Assembly: GCF_003148465.1 (NCBI RefSeq)
Contig: NZ_QGGI01000007.1
Coordinates: forward strand, 62,001-126,000
DNA: 64,000 nt
Origin: Oceanotoga teriensis
GTDB taxonomy: Bacteria > Thermotogota > Thermotogae > Petrotogales > Petrotogaceae
Direction of reading: 5' to 3'
In this document: positions 56,845 to 64,000 of the stretch, one piece after another
How positions within the stretch are numbered: the first letter of the stretch is position 1
Layout: every line of letters starts with the position of its first letter
Notes under the pieces: model-generated
The model's input: the letters and a program-made list of their open reading frames with translations, nothing else
Database searches by the model: none
Told to the model about the DNA's origin: nothing
Position numbers and translations under genes: made by a program

Positions 56845-56870
56845 AAATCCCCTAATTAAGGGGATTTTAT
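56844..56870 (+). terminator. Terminator after the crtI-like pair
   Basis: AAAATCCCCT / AGGGGATTTT stem around AATTA, then T-rich sequence. Confidence 0.88.
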
Positions 56871-57083
56871 ATATTATTCAAAAAAAATATCTCGACTTTA
56901 AATGCTTAAAATTGTCCAAAACAAATATATTAAAAAAATATAAATTATATCTAAACAAAAAGTAAAGATAAACAAATCAAAAAGCAAAAAAATAAAGAAA
57001 AAACAAAAAAACCGTAAAAGGATTATCAAATCATAAATAGAAATAATATATAGAGATAAAAAATATAAAAATGGAGGATATAA

Positions 57084-58202
57084 ATGAAAAAAATACTGTA
57101 CATATTACTTACTCTAAGTATACTAATATTATTAAGCTCATGTATATTAAACGAAAAAGAATTAAAGAAATATGAAGATGATATAAAGTTCTCAAAATTG
57201 AACACAAACTCAAGAAATGAACTTGTAAAACTGATATATGCAGCATATAATCAAGGTGCTGAATGTTCATATCAAGAGTTAAAAAAAAATGAATCAAAAA
57301 TGCATAACACTAAACAAGTACTTGCATACTATCAATACTTCATGAATGAAATAACCTTAGATGAAACAATAAGTAAAGCCTTTGGAGAAAGATTAAGTCC
57401 AACTGATTTTAGATTAAGAAATTATGTTGGAAATATAATAAAAAATGCAGATGATGGATCATCAACAAATTGGTTAATAGACTATGTAGATCAAGAAGTA
57501 CCGGTAAAACCTCAAAGTACAGATAGAACATTTGAAGAATTAAATCCTAAGAAAATAACAAATTTCGATAAAAAAGAAATGTTAACTGAAAAAGTAGAAC
57601 AAATAATAAAATACACATCAGAAAAGGGAAGATTTTGGGATGTATGGTTAAAATTCTATGGACAAGATTATACAGAATCTGGAAAAACATATCCAAAAAT
57701 AACTCCAAATGAAAGTCTAACAAATCAACAAATAAAAGAATATGCTCAATACATAGTAGAAATGGCATATACATACACACATTCTGATATAATGCTAAAT
57801 CAAAGTATAAGTGAATCAGAATTATGGAAAAAAGAAATATACTTCGATCATATACCTGTTGAACTATTACTTGCAGTATTGACACAAGAATCATATTTAT
57901 TACCACTCACATACAGAGCAGAAATATCAGGTGGAAAAATATATGCAGTATCATTTGGACTTGCACATACACTTGTAAATGCAGACAATATAGTGATAAG
58001 TAAAGATCATTATGATATAGGCAATGGAAAATCAGATCAAAGAAATTTTGAAACTATATCAAAACTCTATATAAACAAAAGTGGAACAGAATATGAAAAA
58101 TACTTCTCAGACTGGGATTTAACTATGGTAAGAGGAAGTATGATATACTCCCTCACATACTTAGATATAATATATCAAAAATTAATAGTAGAATACGAAT
58201 AA
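57084..58202 (+). CDS. Lipoprotein with lytic-transglycosylase-like C-terminal half
   Basis: 372 aa. Lipoprotein signal KILYILLTLSILILLSSC with lipobox Cys20. Residues ~255-300 read IPVELLLAVLTQESYLLPLTYRAEISGGKIYAVSFGLAHTLV, reminiscent of SLT transglycosylases (catalytic Glu in QES, followed by the S-x-GL(M/A) turn). The usual GLMQ reads GLAH, and the intervening spacing is long. A cell-wall-cleaving role is therefore possible but uncertain. The first 200 residues are unrecognised, helical and charged. RBS TGGAGG. Single gene between two terminators. Confidence 0.75.
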   Translation: MKKILYILLTLSILILLSSCILNEKELKKYEDDIKFSKLNTNSRNELVKLIYAAYNQGAECSYQELKKNESKMHNTKQVLAYYQYFMNEITLDETISKAFGERLSPTDFRLRNYVGNIIKNADDGSSTNWLIDYVDQEVPVKPQSTDRTFEELNPKKITNFDKKEMLTEKVEQIIKYTSEKGRFWDVWLKFYGQDYTESGKTYPKITPNESLTNQQIKEYAQYIVEMAYTYTHSDIMLNQSISESELWKKEIYFDHIPVELLLAVLTQESYLLPLTYRAEISGGKIYAVSFGLAHTLVNADNIVISKDHYDIGNGKSDQRNFETISKLYINKSGTEYEKYFSDWDLTMVRGSMIYSLTYLDIIYQKLIVEYE

Positions 58203-58245
58203 TCCCCTTGTGAAAATATATATATTAGATGCAAAATCTCACCAA

Positions 58246-58271
58246 AAAAACCGGCTAAAAGCCGGTTTTTC
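58246..58271 (+). terminator. Terminator after the SLT-like lipoprotein gene
   Basis: ACCGGC-TAAAA-GCCGGT stem flanked by A-run and TTTTT. Confidence 0.93.
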
Positions 58272-58306
58272 ATAATAATATGATAAAATAAATATCATAT
58301 AAAAAA

Positions 58307-59194
58307 GTGGTGATAAAAATAAAAAATAAAAAATTCAAAAAAATATACATAGAAATAACAAATATATGTGATTTAAAATGTTCATTTTGCAATATAGATA
58401 AAAGACCAAAAAAACACATAGAAATATCAAAATTTCAAAAATACATACAAAAAACATCCAAATATACAGACTATTACACTTTATATGTAAAAGGTGAACC
58501 ATTATTACATCCAGAATTACAAAAAATACTCGATATAGCAAAACAAAACAATAAAAAAATAACACTATCTACAAATGGATACAATATACAACAAAAAGCA
58601 AAAAAAATAACAGACTACACAGCAATATATAGAATAAATATATCACTTCATAGCTATATGCAACAAAATCCGTATAAAATAAATTCTGAACAATATACAA
58701 AACAAATAATTGAATTCATAGAAAATGCATCAAAAAATAGCTACATATCTTTAAGAATATGGAGAAAACAAAATCAACAGACACAACAAATATTAAAATA
58801 CATAGAACAATACTACAAAATACAAATACCAATAAAAAACAATGAAAGAGACTACTATAAAATAAAGGACAAAATATATATAAATTATGATAAAGAATTT
58901 CAATGGCCAGATATAACAGAACAACAACAAACAGAAAAAGGATTTTGCTATGGCCTAAGAGATCATGTAGCAATACTTAATGATGGTACAGTTGTTCCAT
59001 GTTGTCTCGATGAAAATGGAATTATAAATCTTGGAAACTTAAATGAACAAGAATTTTCAGAAATAATCAACTCAAAAAGATCTAAAGCTATATATGACAA
59101 CTTTTCTCAAAACATTGCAATAGAAGAACTATGTAAAAAATGTACATATAAAAATAAATTCATAAAAAAACAAAAGATTTTAGCCTCTAAATAA
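58307..59194 (+). CDS. Radical SAM protein with SPASM-like C-terminus
   Basis: 295 aa. [4Fe-4S]-SAM motif C21-x3-C25-x2-C28 (NICDLKCSFCNID), then LYVKGEPLLHPELQKIL and KITLSTNGYN, both core radical-SAM strands. C-terminal CYGLRDHVAILNDGTVVPCCLDENGIINLGNLNE with LCKKCTYKN supplies extra Cys for an auxiliary cluster as in SPASM proteins. Substrate unknown; no precursor peptide gene seen beside it. The start is unclear: GTG at 58307 or 58310 lacks an upstream RBS. The string AGTGGTGATAAAA itself looks like an RBS feeding an ATA at 58319. Confidence 0.87.
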   Translation: MVIKIKNKKFKKIYIEITNICDLKCSFCNIDKRPKKHIEISKFQKYIQKTSKYTDYYTLYVKGEPLLHPELQKILDIAKQNNKKITLSTNGYNIQQKAKKITDYTAIYRINISLHSYMQQNPYKINSEQYTKQIIEFIENASKNSYISLRIWRKQNQQTQQILKYIEQYYKIQIPIKNNERDYYKIKDKIYINYDKEFQWPDITEQQQTEKGFCYGLRDHVAILNDGTVVPCCLDENGIINLGNLNEQEFSEIINSKRSKAIYDNFSQNIAIEELCKKCTYKNKFIKKQKILASK

Positions 59195-59272
59195 AAATAT
59201 ACATGTATATATAAGTAAATACAACTGTGATAAAATTTGCATAAAAACTGTTTCAATGAAAAAATATACATG
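59194..59272. promoter_or_regulatory. Possible operators of the third sugar ABC operon
   Basis: AAAATATACATG occurs at 59194-59205 and again at 59261-59272. The first copy extends into the 14-base palindrome ATATACATGTATAT (59197-59210). These are candidate sites for the AraR-like regulator encoded at the operon's end. Confidence 0.5.
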
Positions 59273-59294
59273 AAAAGATTAGGAGGTGTTAATA

Positions 59295-60554
59295 ATGAAA
59301 AAGGGGATACTCTCATTATTAGTAATTTTAATGGTAATATTTGCCTACTCAACAGAAATAATAGTATGGCATGGAATTACTGATCCAAAGGGAAAAGCTG
59401 TATTGGATAAACTTGTTAAAGACTTTGAAGAAGAAAATCCTGGAATAACAGTAAGATTACAGGCATCAATTGGGAACAATGATGGAGATGACACAAAATT
59501 AATAGCTTCAGTTGCTGCACAACAGGTACCTGATGTATATTATATAGACAGATTCGTAATAGCTCAAAGAGCTTATAACAAAGTTGTACAACCAATAGAT
59601 GTACAATTAGAAAAAGCTGGATATGATGTAAAAAAAATCAAAAATGAATTTTTTGATTTTGCAATAGCGGAATGTGAATTTAATGGAGCATTATATGGAC
59701 TTCCATTTGAAACAGATACAAGAGTAATGTTCTACAACAAAGACTTAATAAAAGCTGCAGGTGGAGATCCAGAAAAACCACCAAGAACAGTAAAAGAAGT
59801 TGAAGAACTTGCAAACAAAATAACTAAAAAAATTGGAAGAAGAGTAGTACAAATAGGATTCATACCATGGGCATATCAAGGTTGGCCATATACATATGGA
59901 TGGGCTTTTGGTGGAGAATTTTATGATGTAAACACAAAAAAATTCATATTTGCAGAAGATGAAAATGTAATAAAATCATTTGAATGGCAAAAAGAATATG
60001 CAAAAAACCATGACAAAAATAGCTTAGATGCTTTTATATCGATGAATGCTGGAGACTTAAATCCATTCAAAGCAAACAGAATGGGAATGATGGTAGATGG
60101 AAACTGGTCATTAAGAGGAATACAAGATCTTGGTATAAACTATGGAATAGCACCAGTCCCTGGAACAGATCCAAATCATATATCAACATGGGCAGGTGGA
60201 CATGGTTGGGTAATACCTAAAAAAGCAAATCATCCATTAGAAGCTGCAAAATTCATATACTTCATGTCAACAAAAGGACAAATAGAATATGCAGTAGACA
60301 GAGGATACTTACCAACAATAAAAGAAGCTGTACCAAAATTAATAGAAAAAGATCCATCATTAAAACCATTCACAGATGTACTTCCATATGCAAAATCAAG
60401 ACCAGCAGTACCAATTGGATCACTTGCATGGGATGAATTAACAAAAGCAAGAGATCAAATATTAGATGGTGCAGATGTAAGAGAAACATTAAAACATGCA
60501 CAAAAAGTATTAAATGATGAAATGGAAAAAATAGAAAAAGAGCTCTCTAAATGA
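59295..60554 (+). CDS. Sugar ABC transporter, extracellular substrate-binding protein
   Basis: 419 aa. Signal peptide MKKGILSLLVILMVIFAYS; mature TEIIVWHGITDPKGKAVLDKLVKDFEEENPGITVRL. Aromatic-rich carbohydrate-site segments (IPWAYQGWPYTYGWAFGG, TWAGGHGWVIPKKANHP) suggest an oligosaccharide ligand. Start at the ATG after AGGAGGTG; an upstream ATG overlaps that RBS. Followed by a stem-loop then two permeases, an AraR-like regulator and a GH38 alpha-mannosidase, so mannose-containing oligosaccharides are the likely substrate (inference). Confidence 0.92.
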   Translation: MKKGILSLLVILMVIFAYSTEIIVWHGITDPKGKAVLDKLVKDFEEENPGITVRLQASIGNNDGDDTKLIASVAAQQVPDVYYIDRFVIAQRAYNKVVQPIDVQLEKAGYDVKKIKNEFFDFAIAECEFNGALYGLPFETDTRVMFYNKDLIKAAGGDPEKPPRTVKEVEELANKITKKIGRRVVQIGFIPWAYQGWPYTYGWAFGGEFYDVNTKKFIFAEDENVIKSFEWQKEYAKNHDKNSLDAFISMNAGDLNPFKANRMGMMVDGNWSLRGIQDLGINYGIAPVPGTDPNHISTWAGGHGWVIPKKANHPLEAAKFIYFMSTKGQIEYAVDRGYLPTIKEAVPKLIEKDPSLKPFTDVLPYAKSRPAVPIGSLAWDELTKARDQILDGADVRETLKHAQKVLNDEMEKIEKELSK

Positions 60555-60564
60555 GAGGGCTCTT
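60539..60564 (+). promoter_or_regulatory. Stem-loop at the end of the binding-protein gene
   Basis: AGAGCTCTCT / AGAGGGCTCT (one G-T pair) with the stop codon in the loop; no T-run. Fourth example in this window of a hairpin right behind a binding-protein gene. Confidence 0.7.
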
Positions 60565-60594
60565 CTTCAGATATAAACCTGAGGTGATAAAAAA

Positions 60595-61470
60595 ATGAAA
60601 AGCCGTACAAGAACAAATACAATAGGACTGTTATTTGCATTACCATGGCTCATAGGATTCTTAGTATTTGTACTATATCCTATATGTGCATCTTTATTCT
60701 ACTCATTCACAGAGTATCATATAACAGACACACCTAAATTTGTAGGATTTTCAAACTACATAAAAATGTTTCAGGATAATATATTTTTAAAATCAATAAC
60801 GAACACGTTATTCTATACAATATTTCTTGTACCAGTGGGTTTAATTGTGGGAATAGGTCTTGCAATTCTCTTAGTACAGCCATTCAAAGAAGTTGCAACA
60901 TACAGGGCATTAACATATTTTCCAAGTATAGTGCCTGGATATGCATTTGCTGTAATATCATTATTTTTCTTTCATCCATATCTTGGATTTGTAAACAATC
61001 TATTGGCACAATTCGGAATAGAAGGACCATTATGGTTAAATGATCCAAATTGGGTAAAACCTACAATAATACTACTATCTCAATGGGGTGCTGGTGGAAC
61101 TGCATTAATAATGATGGCTGCACTAAAAGACATACCAAAAGAACTATATGAAGCTGCATCAATAGATGGAGCTTCGAGATGGAAACAATTTTGGAAAATA
61201 ACATTACCTTTAATAACACCAAGTATTCTATTCTATTTAATAACAGCAACATTTGGAGCATTACAAATATTCGATCTTCCTATGCTTATGACAAAAGGTG
61301 GTCCAAATAATGCATCATTAACATATTCAATGTACCTCTATAAACAAGCTTTCTCATACATGAACATGGGATATGCATCAGCAATGGCTTGGATAATGTT
61401 CCTAATAGCAATAGTATTTACATTAATATACTTTGGAACATCAAAAAAATGGGTAAATTATTTTGGATAA
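60595..61470 (+). CDS. Sugar ABC transporter permease (MalF/UgpA type)
   Basis: 291 aa, six predicted spans. LLFALPWLIGFLVFVLYPICASLFYSFTEYHI start, YFPSIVPGYAFAVISLFFF, EAA loop LYEAASIDGASRWKQFWKITLP (~184-205), and MTKGGPNNASLTYSMYLYKQAF. RBS GAGGTGAT. Membrane subunit of the putative manno-oligosaccharide importer. Confidence 0.93.
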   Translation: MKSRTRTNTIGLLFALPWLIGFLVFVLYPICASLFYSFTEYHITDTPKFVGFSNYIKMFQDNIFLKSITNTLFYTIFLVPVGLIVGIGLAILLVQPFKEVATYRALTYFPSIVPGYAFAVISLFFFHPYLGFVNNLLAQFGIEGPLWLNDPNWVKPTIILLSQWGAGGTALIMMAALKDIPKELYEAASIDGASRWKQFWKITLPLITPSILFYLITATFGALQIFDLPMLMTKGGPNNASLTYSMYLYKQAFSYMNMGYASAMAWIMFLIAIVFTLIYFGTSKKWVNYFG

Positions 61471-61488
61471 AAATAAGAGGTGACATAT

Positions 61489-62325
61489 ATGAAAGCCAAA
61501 ACAAAAGAAAAAACAAGAATAAATATAATGAGAATAATAACCATATTAGTATGTATAATATATGCATTACCATTAATATGGATGGTAACAACATCTTTAA
61601 AAACAGATGCCGAAATAATGGCATTTCCCCCACAATGGTTACCAGATAAACCAATATGGGACAATTATGTTCAGGCTACAAATTACTTTCCATTTTGGAA
61701 ATATTTTGGTAACAGTATTATAATAACATTTGGATGTGTTATAGGATCATTAATAAGTTGTCCCATGATAGCCTATAGTTTCTCAAAAATAAACTGGTGG
61801 GGCAAAAATATATTCTTTTACATGATGCTTGGAACCATGATGCTACCAATGGTAGTGACAATGATACCAACATTCGTTATATTCAGTAAACTTGGTTGGA
61901 TAAACACGTATTTACCATTAATAATACCCGCATTCACAGGAACACCAGCCTTCATATTCTTGTTAAGACAATTCTTTAAAACCGTGCCAAATGCTTTATT
62001 AGAAGCGGCAAGAATAGATGGTGCAAGTGAATTTACAATATTCAGAAAAATAATGTTACCATTATCTAAACCAATATTATTTCTTATAGCATTGCAACAA
62101 TTTGTCGGATCATGGAATAACTATTTTATGCCATTAATATACTTAAACGATGAAAATTTATTCCCGCTTGCACTTGGATTACCATTATTTCAAGGAAAAT
62201 ATGAAACGCATTGGAACTGGTCTATGGCAGCATCTACAATATCACTGATACCGACACTAATATTCTTCCTAATAGCACAAAAATACCTAATAGAAGGAAT
62301 AAAAATACAAGGTATGAAAGGATAG
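61489..62325 (+). CDS. Sugar ABC transporter permease (MalG/UgpE type)
   Basis: 278 aa, six predicted spans. ALPLIWMVTTSLKTDAEIMAFPPQWLPDKP near residues 27-56, FFKTVPNALLEAARIDGASEFTIFRKIMLP EAA loop, and QKYLIEGIKIQGMKG terminus. I use the ATG at 61489 with AGAGGTG upstream; a GTG at 61480 lies inside that RBS. No ATPase follows. Confidence 0.93.
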   Translation: MKAKTKEKTRINIMRIITILVCIIYALPLIWMVTTSLKTDAEIMAFPPQWLPDKPIWDNYVQATNYFPFWKYFGNSIIITFGCVIGSLISCPMIAYSFSKINWWGKNIFFYMMLGTMMLPMVVTMIPTFVIFSKLGWINTYLPLIIPAFTGTPAFIFLLRQFFKTVPNALLEAARIDGASEFTIFRKIMLPLSKPILFLIALQQFVGSWNNYFMPLIYLNDENLFPLALGLPLFQGKYETHWNWSMAASTISLIPTLIFFLIAQKYLIEGIKIQGMKG

Positions 62326-62333
62326 TGTAAAAG

Positions 62334-63338
62334 GTGAAACCAAAATACGAAAGAATATATGACTACCTCGAATCATTAATAATTGAAGAAAAAATTAAAG
62401 CCGGAGAAAAAATACCATCTGAAAAAGAAGTTGCCGACATGTTTGAAACCACAAGAGTGACAGTGAGAAAAGCACTCTCAAAACTCGAACATGAAGGATT
62501 AATAACTAAATTAAAAGGTGTAGGCTCTTTCGTAACGAGTTCAGATCCACTCTCAAGAAAAAAAATTGGAGTAATAGTACAAAACAATGACATAGTAAGG
62601 GGAATAATAAAAAATACATCAAAATATGGAATAAAAACATATGCATTAGATTATTCATTCAATGTAAAAGAAGAAGAAAAACTAATAATAGACTTATTAG
62701 AAAAAGAAATAGATGGACTAATATTACAACCGACAACATCATCATTAACAAATGGAATACTAAGAAGTTTAATAAAAGAAAGTTTTCCAATAGTATTTGT
62801 AGACAGACCTCTACCCAATCATTATGAAATACCATTGATATGGAGCGATAATGAAGAAGGTGGAAGAATAATGGCACAACATGCAAAAGAATTAAAAATA
62901 AAAAATCCAATATTCATAACTCATGGAGACTTTCAAATACAATCAGTAAAAAGTAGATATATAGGATTCTGTGAAGAATATGGAAAACAAATACAAAATA
63001 TAGATTCAGAAGAAATAAATACACATGATCTTTTAAAAAAAATAAAAGAAGAAAAAATTGATTTCATATTCTTTTGTAATGATACAACAGCTATAAAAAT
63101 TCATAACACATTAATATATAACGGAATAAACATCCCGCATCAGATAAAAGTTGCGGGATTTGATGACATAGAAACTGCTATAATGTTATATCCAGAATTA
63201 ACAACTGTAAAACAAAACTTTGAACAAATAGGTGAAAATGCCGTATCAACAATAATAAAAATATTAAAAAATGAAAAAACACAAAAAGAAATAAAAATAC
63301 CAGTACAAATAAAAAAAAGAAAATCAACAAGCATTTAA
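62334..63338 (+). CDS. GntR/LacI hybrid (AraR-type) transcriptional regulator
   Basis: 334 aa. GntR winged helix at ~1-70 (IKAGEKIPSEKEVADMFETTRVTVRKALSKLEHEGL) and LacI-type effector domain (~76-330: KIGVIVQNNDIVRGI, DGLILQPTTSSLTNG, DFIFFCNDTTAIKIHNTL, IKVAGFDDIETAIMLYPELTTVKQNFEQIG). Same architecture as the regulator at 2068-3117. GTG start, with AAAGG close upstream. Sits between the permease and mannosidase genes and so likely governs this operon; the palindrome near 59200 is a candidate site. Confidence 0.9.
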   Translation: MKPKYERIYDYLESLIIEEKIKAGEKIPSEKEVADMFETTRVTVRKALSKLEHEGLITKLKGVGSFVTSSDPLSRKKIGVIVQNNDIVRGIIKNTSKYGIKTYALDYSFNVKEEEKLIIDLLEKEIDGLILQPTTSSLTNGILRSLIKESFPIVFVDRPLPNHYEIPLIWSDNEEGGRIMAQHAKELKIKNPIFITHGDFQIQSVKSRYIGFCEEYGKQIQNIDSEEINTHDLLKKIKEEKIDFIFFCNDTTAIKIHNTLIYNGINIPHQIKVAGFDDIETAIMLYPELTTVKQNFEQIGENAVSTIIKILKNEKTQKEIKIPVQIKKRKSTSI

Positions 63339-63356
63339 AAACGAGGAGGCGAAAAA

Positions 63357-64000
63357 ATGTACTTAAAACCAGAACAAATAAAAGATAGATACCTTGCAAT
63401 GATAAGTGAAATATTCCCATACACAATAAACAAAAGAGAAAATTTAAACAACTGGACATACAGTTCAAAAGATGAAACAAAACAAAACATAAACGAAGGA
63501 TTTACATGGGATGATAAACAACTCCCCGTATATTTTGAAAACACAATAAAAATAGACAAACCTCAAAAAGATCAATGGATATACTTAGATCTATGGATGG
63601 GTGGAGAAAGTCTTGTAATAATAGACGATTTTCCATATGGAGAAATAAATCCATACCATAGACAATTAAACATAACAAAATTCGCCGATGGTAAAGAACA
63701 TAAAATAAAAATACAAACAGTACCAAAAAAATTATTTGGAGAACATCAAAAAACACCTACATTAACAACATCAAAAATATTAACAATAGACAAAAACATA
63801 CAAACATCATTATTAAAATTCAAAACAGCAATAGAAATAATGGCTGCAACACCAGATAAAACATTAGCTGAAAAAATAAAAAAACAATTAGATGAAGGAA
63901 TAAAACAAATACATATACCGAGAAATTCAGAAAATTACTTCAAAGGAACAAAAGACAATCCAGCTATATATGAAATGGTAAATGGAATATGGGATCCAGA
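63357..64000 (+). CDS. GH38 family alpha-mannosidase, N-terminal part (truncated by window)
   Basis: First 214 codons only. The N-terminus YLKPEQIKDRYLAMISEIFPYTINKRENLNNW, then WIYLDLWMGGESLVIIDDFPYGEINPYHRQLNI, is the N-terminal beta-sandwich typical of bacterial/archaeal GH38 alpha-mannosidases such as the Thermotoga type. The catalytic domain (HxHxD) lies outside the window, so activity is inferred from this N-terminal match. RBS GAGGAGG, 19 bases after the regulator gene. With the upstream importer it suggests use of alpha-mannosides. Confidence 0.8.
   Translation, partial: MYLKPEQIKDRYLAMISEIFPYTINKRENLNNWTYSSKDETKQNINEGFTWDDKQLPVYFENTIKIDKPQKDQWIYLDLWMGGESLVIIDDFPYGEINPYHRQLNITKFADGKEHKIKIQTVPKKLFGEHQKTPTLTTSKILTIDKNIQTSLLKFKTAIEIMAATPDKTLAEKIKKQLDEGIKQIHIPRNSENYFKGTKDNPAIYEMVNGIWDP

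Noticed and set aside
1-64000. tRNA, rRNA, IS elements or prophage genes
   Set aside because: No cloverleaf, rRNA-like block, transposase, integrase or phage structural gene was recognised on either strand by reading.

Overview
The window is very A+T-rich bacterial DNA with strong GGAGG-type ribosome binding sites, some TTG and GTG starts, and tightly packed operons. The gene set suggests an anaerobic fermenter of the Thermotogota, most likely order Petrotogales (Oceanotoga/Geotoga/Marinitoga-like). It has several sugar ABC transport operons with AraR-type GntR/LacI hybrid regulators, an NfnAB-type electron-bifurcating transhydrogenase, a complete ribose operon, a GH38 alpha-mannosidase and many lipoproteins. 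The taxonomic call is inference from gene content and composition; no rRNA or tRNA gene was seen.

Layout. 1-2 kb: the tail of an SNF2 helicase, convergent with an acidic exported protein. 2-8 kb: an AraR-like regulator and a sugar ABC operon that ends in a Cys/Met-metabolism PLP lyase and RidA. 8.3-14.7 kb: a second ABC operon with a NanE-like TIM barrel, an FAD oxidoreductase and a DUF4127 protein, visibly T-richer than its surroundings. 14.7-19.4 kb (minus): a signalling cluster of single REC, REC-HD-GYP and a propeller histidine kinase. 19.6-26.1 kb: a DUF4097 protein, a conserved unknown, NfnS/NfnL, and a MATE exporter with its MarR regulator. 26.3-30.9 kb: a DUF969/DUF979/pyroglutamyl-peptidase module, a TetR-controlled hydrolase, and a Crp/Fnr regulator. 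31.1-38.8 kb: rbsR-D-A-C-B, a chemoreceptor, rbsK. 38.8-43.8 kb (minus): three exported proteins reminiscent of the Treponema dentilisin complex (subtilisin-like lipoprotein, large lipoprotein, PrcB-domain protein).

43.8-44.6 kb is a gene-free stretch with a dense two-strand array of a TATCRAC motif. It precedes a roughly 10-kb plus-strand run: tdk, DUF4132 giant protein, MoxR ATPase, DUF5682, VWA, SWIM zinc finger and a small protein. This is a conserved but biochemically uncharacterised MoxR-VWA system. A macro-domain gene follows. Then comes a CrtI-like desaturase coupled to a 103-aa ORF that looks like a deletion chimera of the start of phytoene synthase and the end of a phytol/dolichol-kinase-like membrane protein. 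The last 7 kb hold an SLT-like lipoprotein, a radical SAM protein, and a third sugar ABC operon with its own AraR-like regulator leading into a truncated GH38 alpha-mannosidase.

Recurring regulatory themes are stem-loops right after every substrate-binding-protein gene, and readable operators next to their cognate regulators (MarR, TetR, LacI, GntR types). Strongest candidates for new biology: the TATCRAC array with the operon it precedes, the crtB/kinase chimera, the dentilisin-like protease set, and the TIM-barrel/FAD/DUF4127 transport operon.
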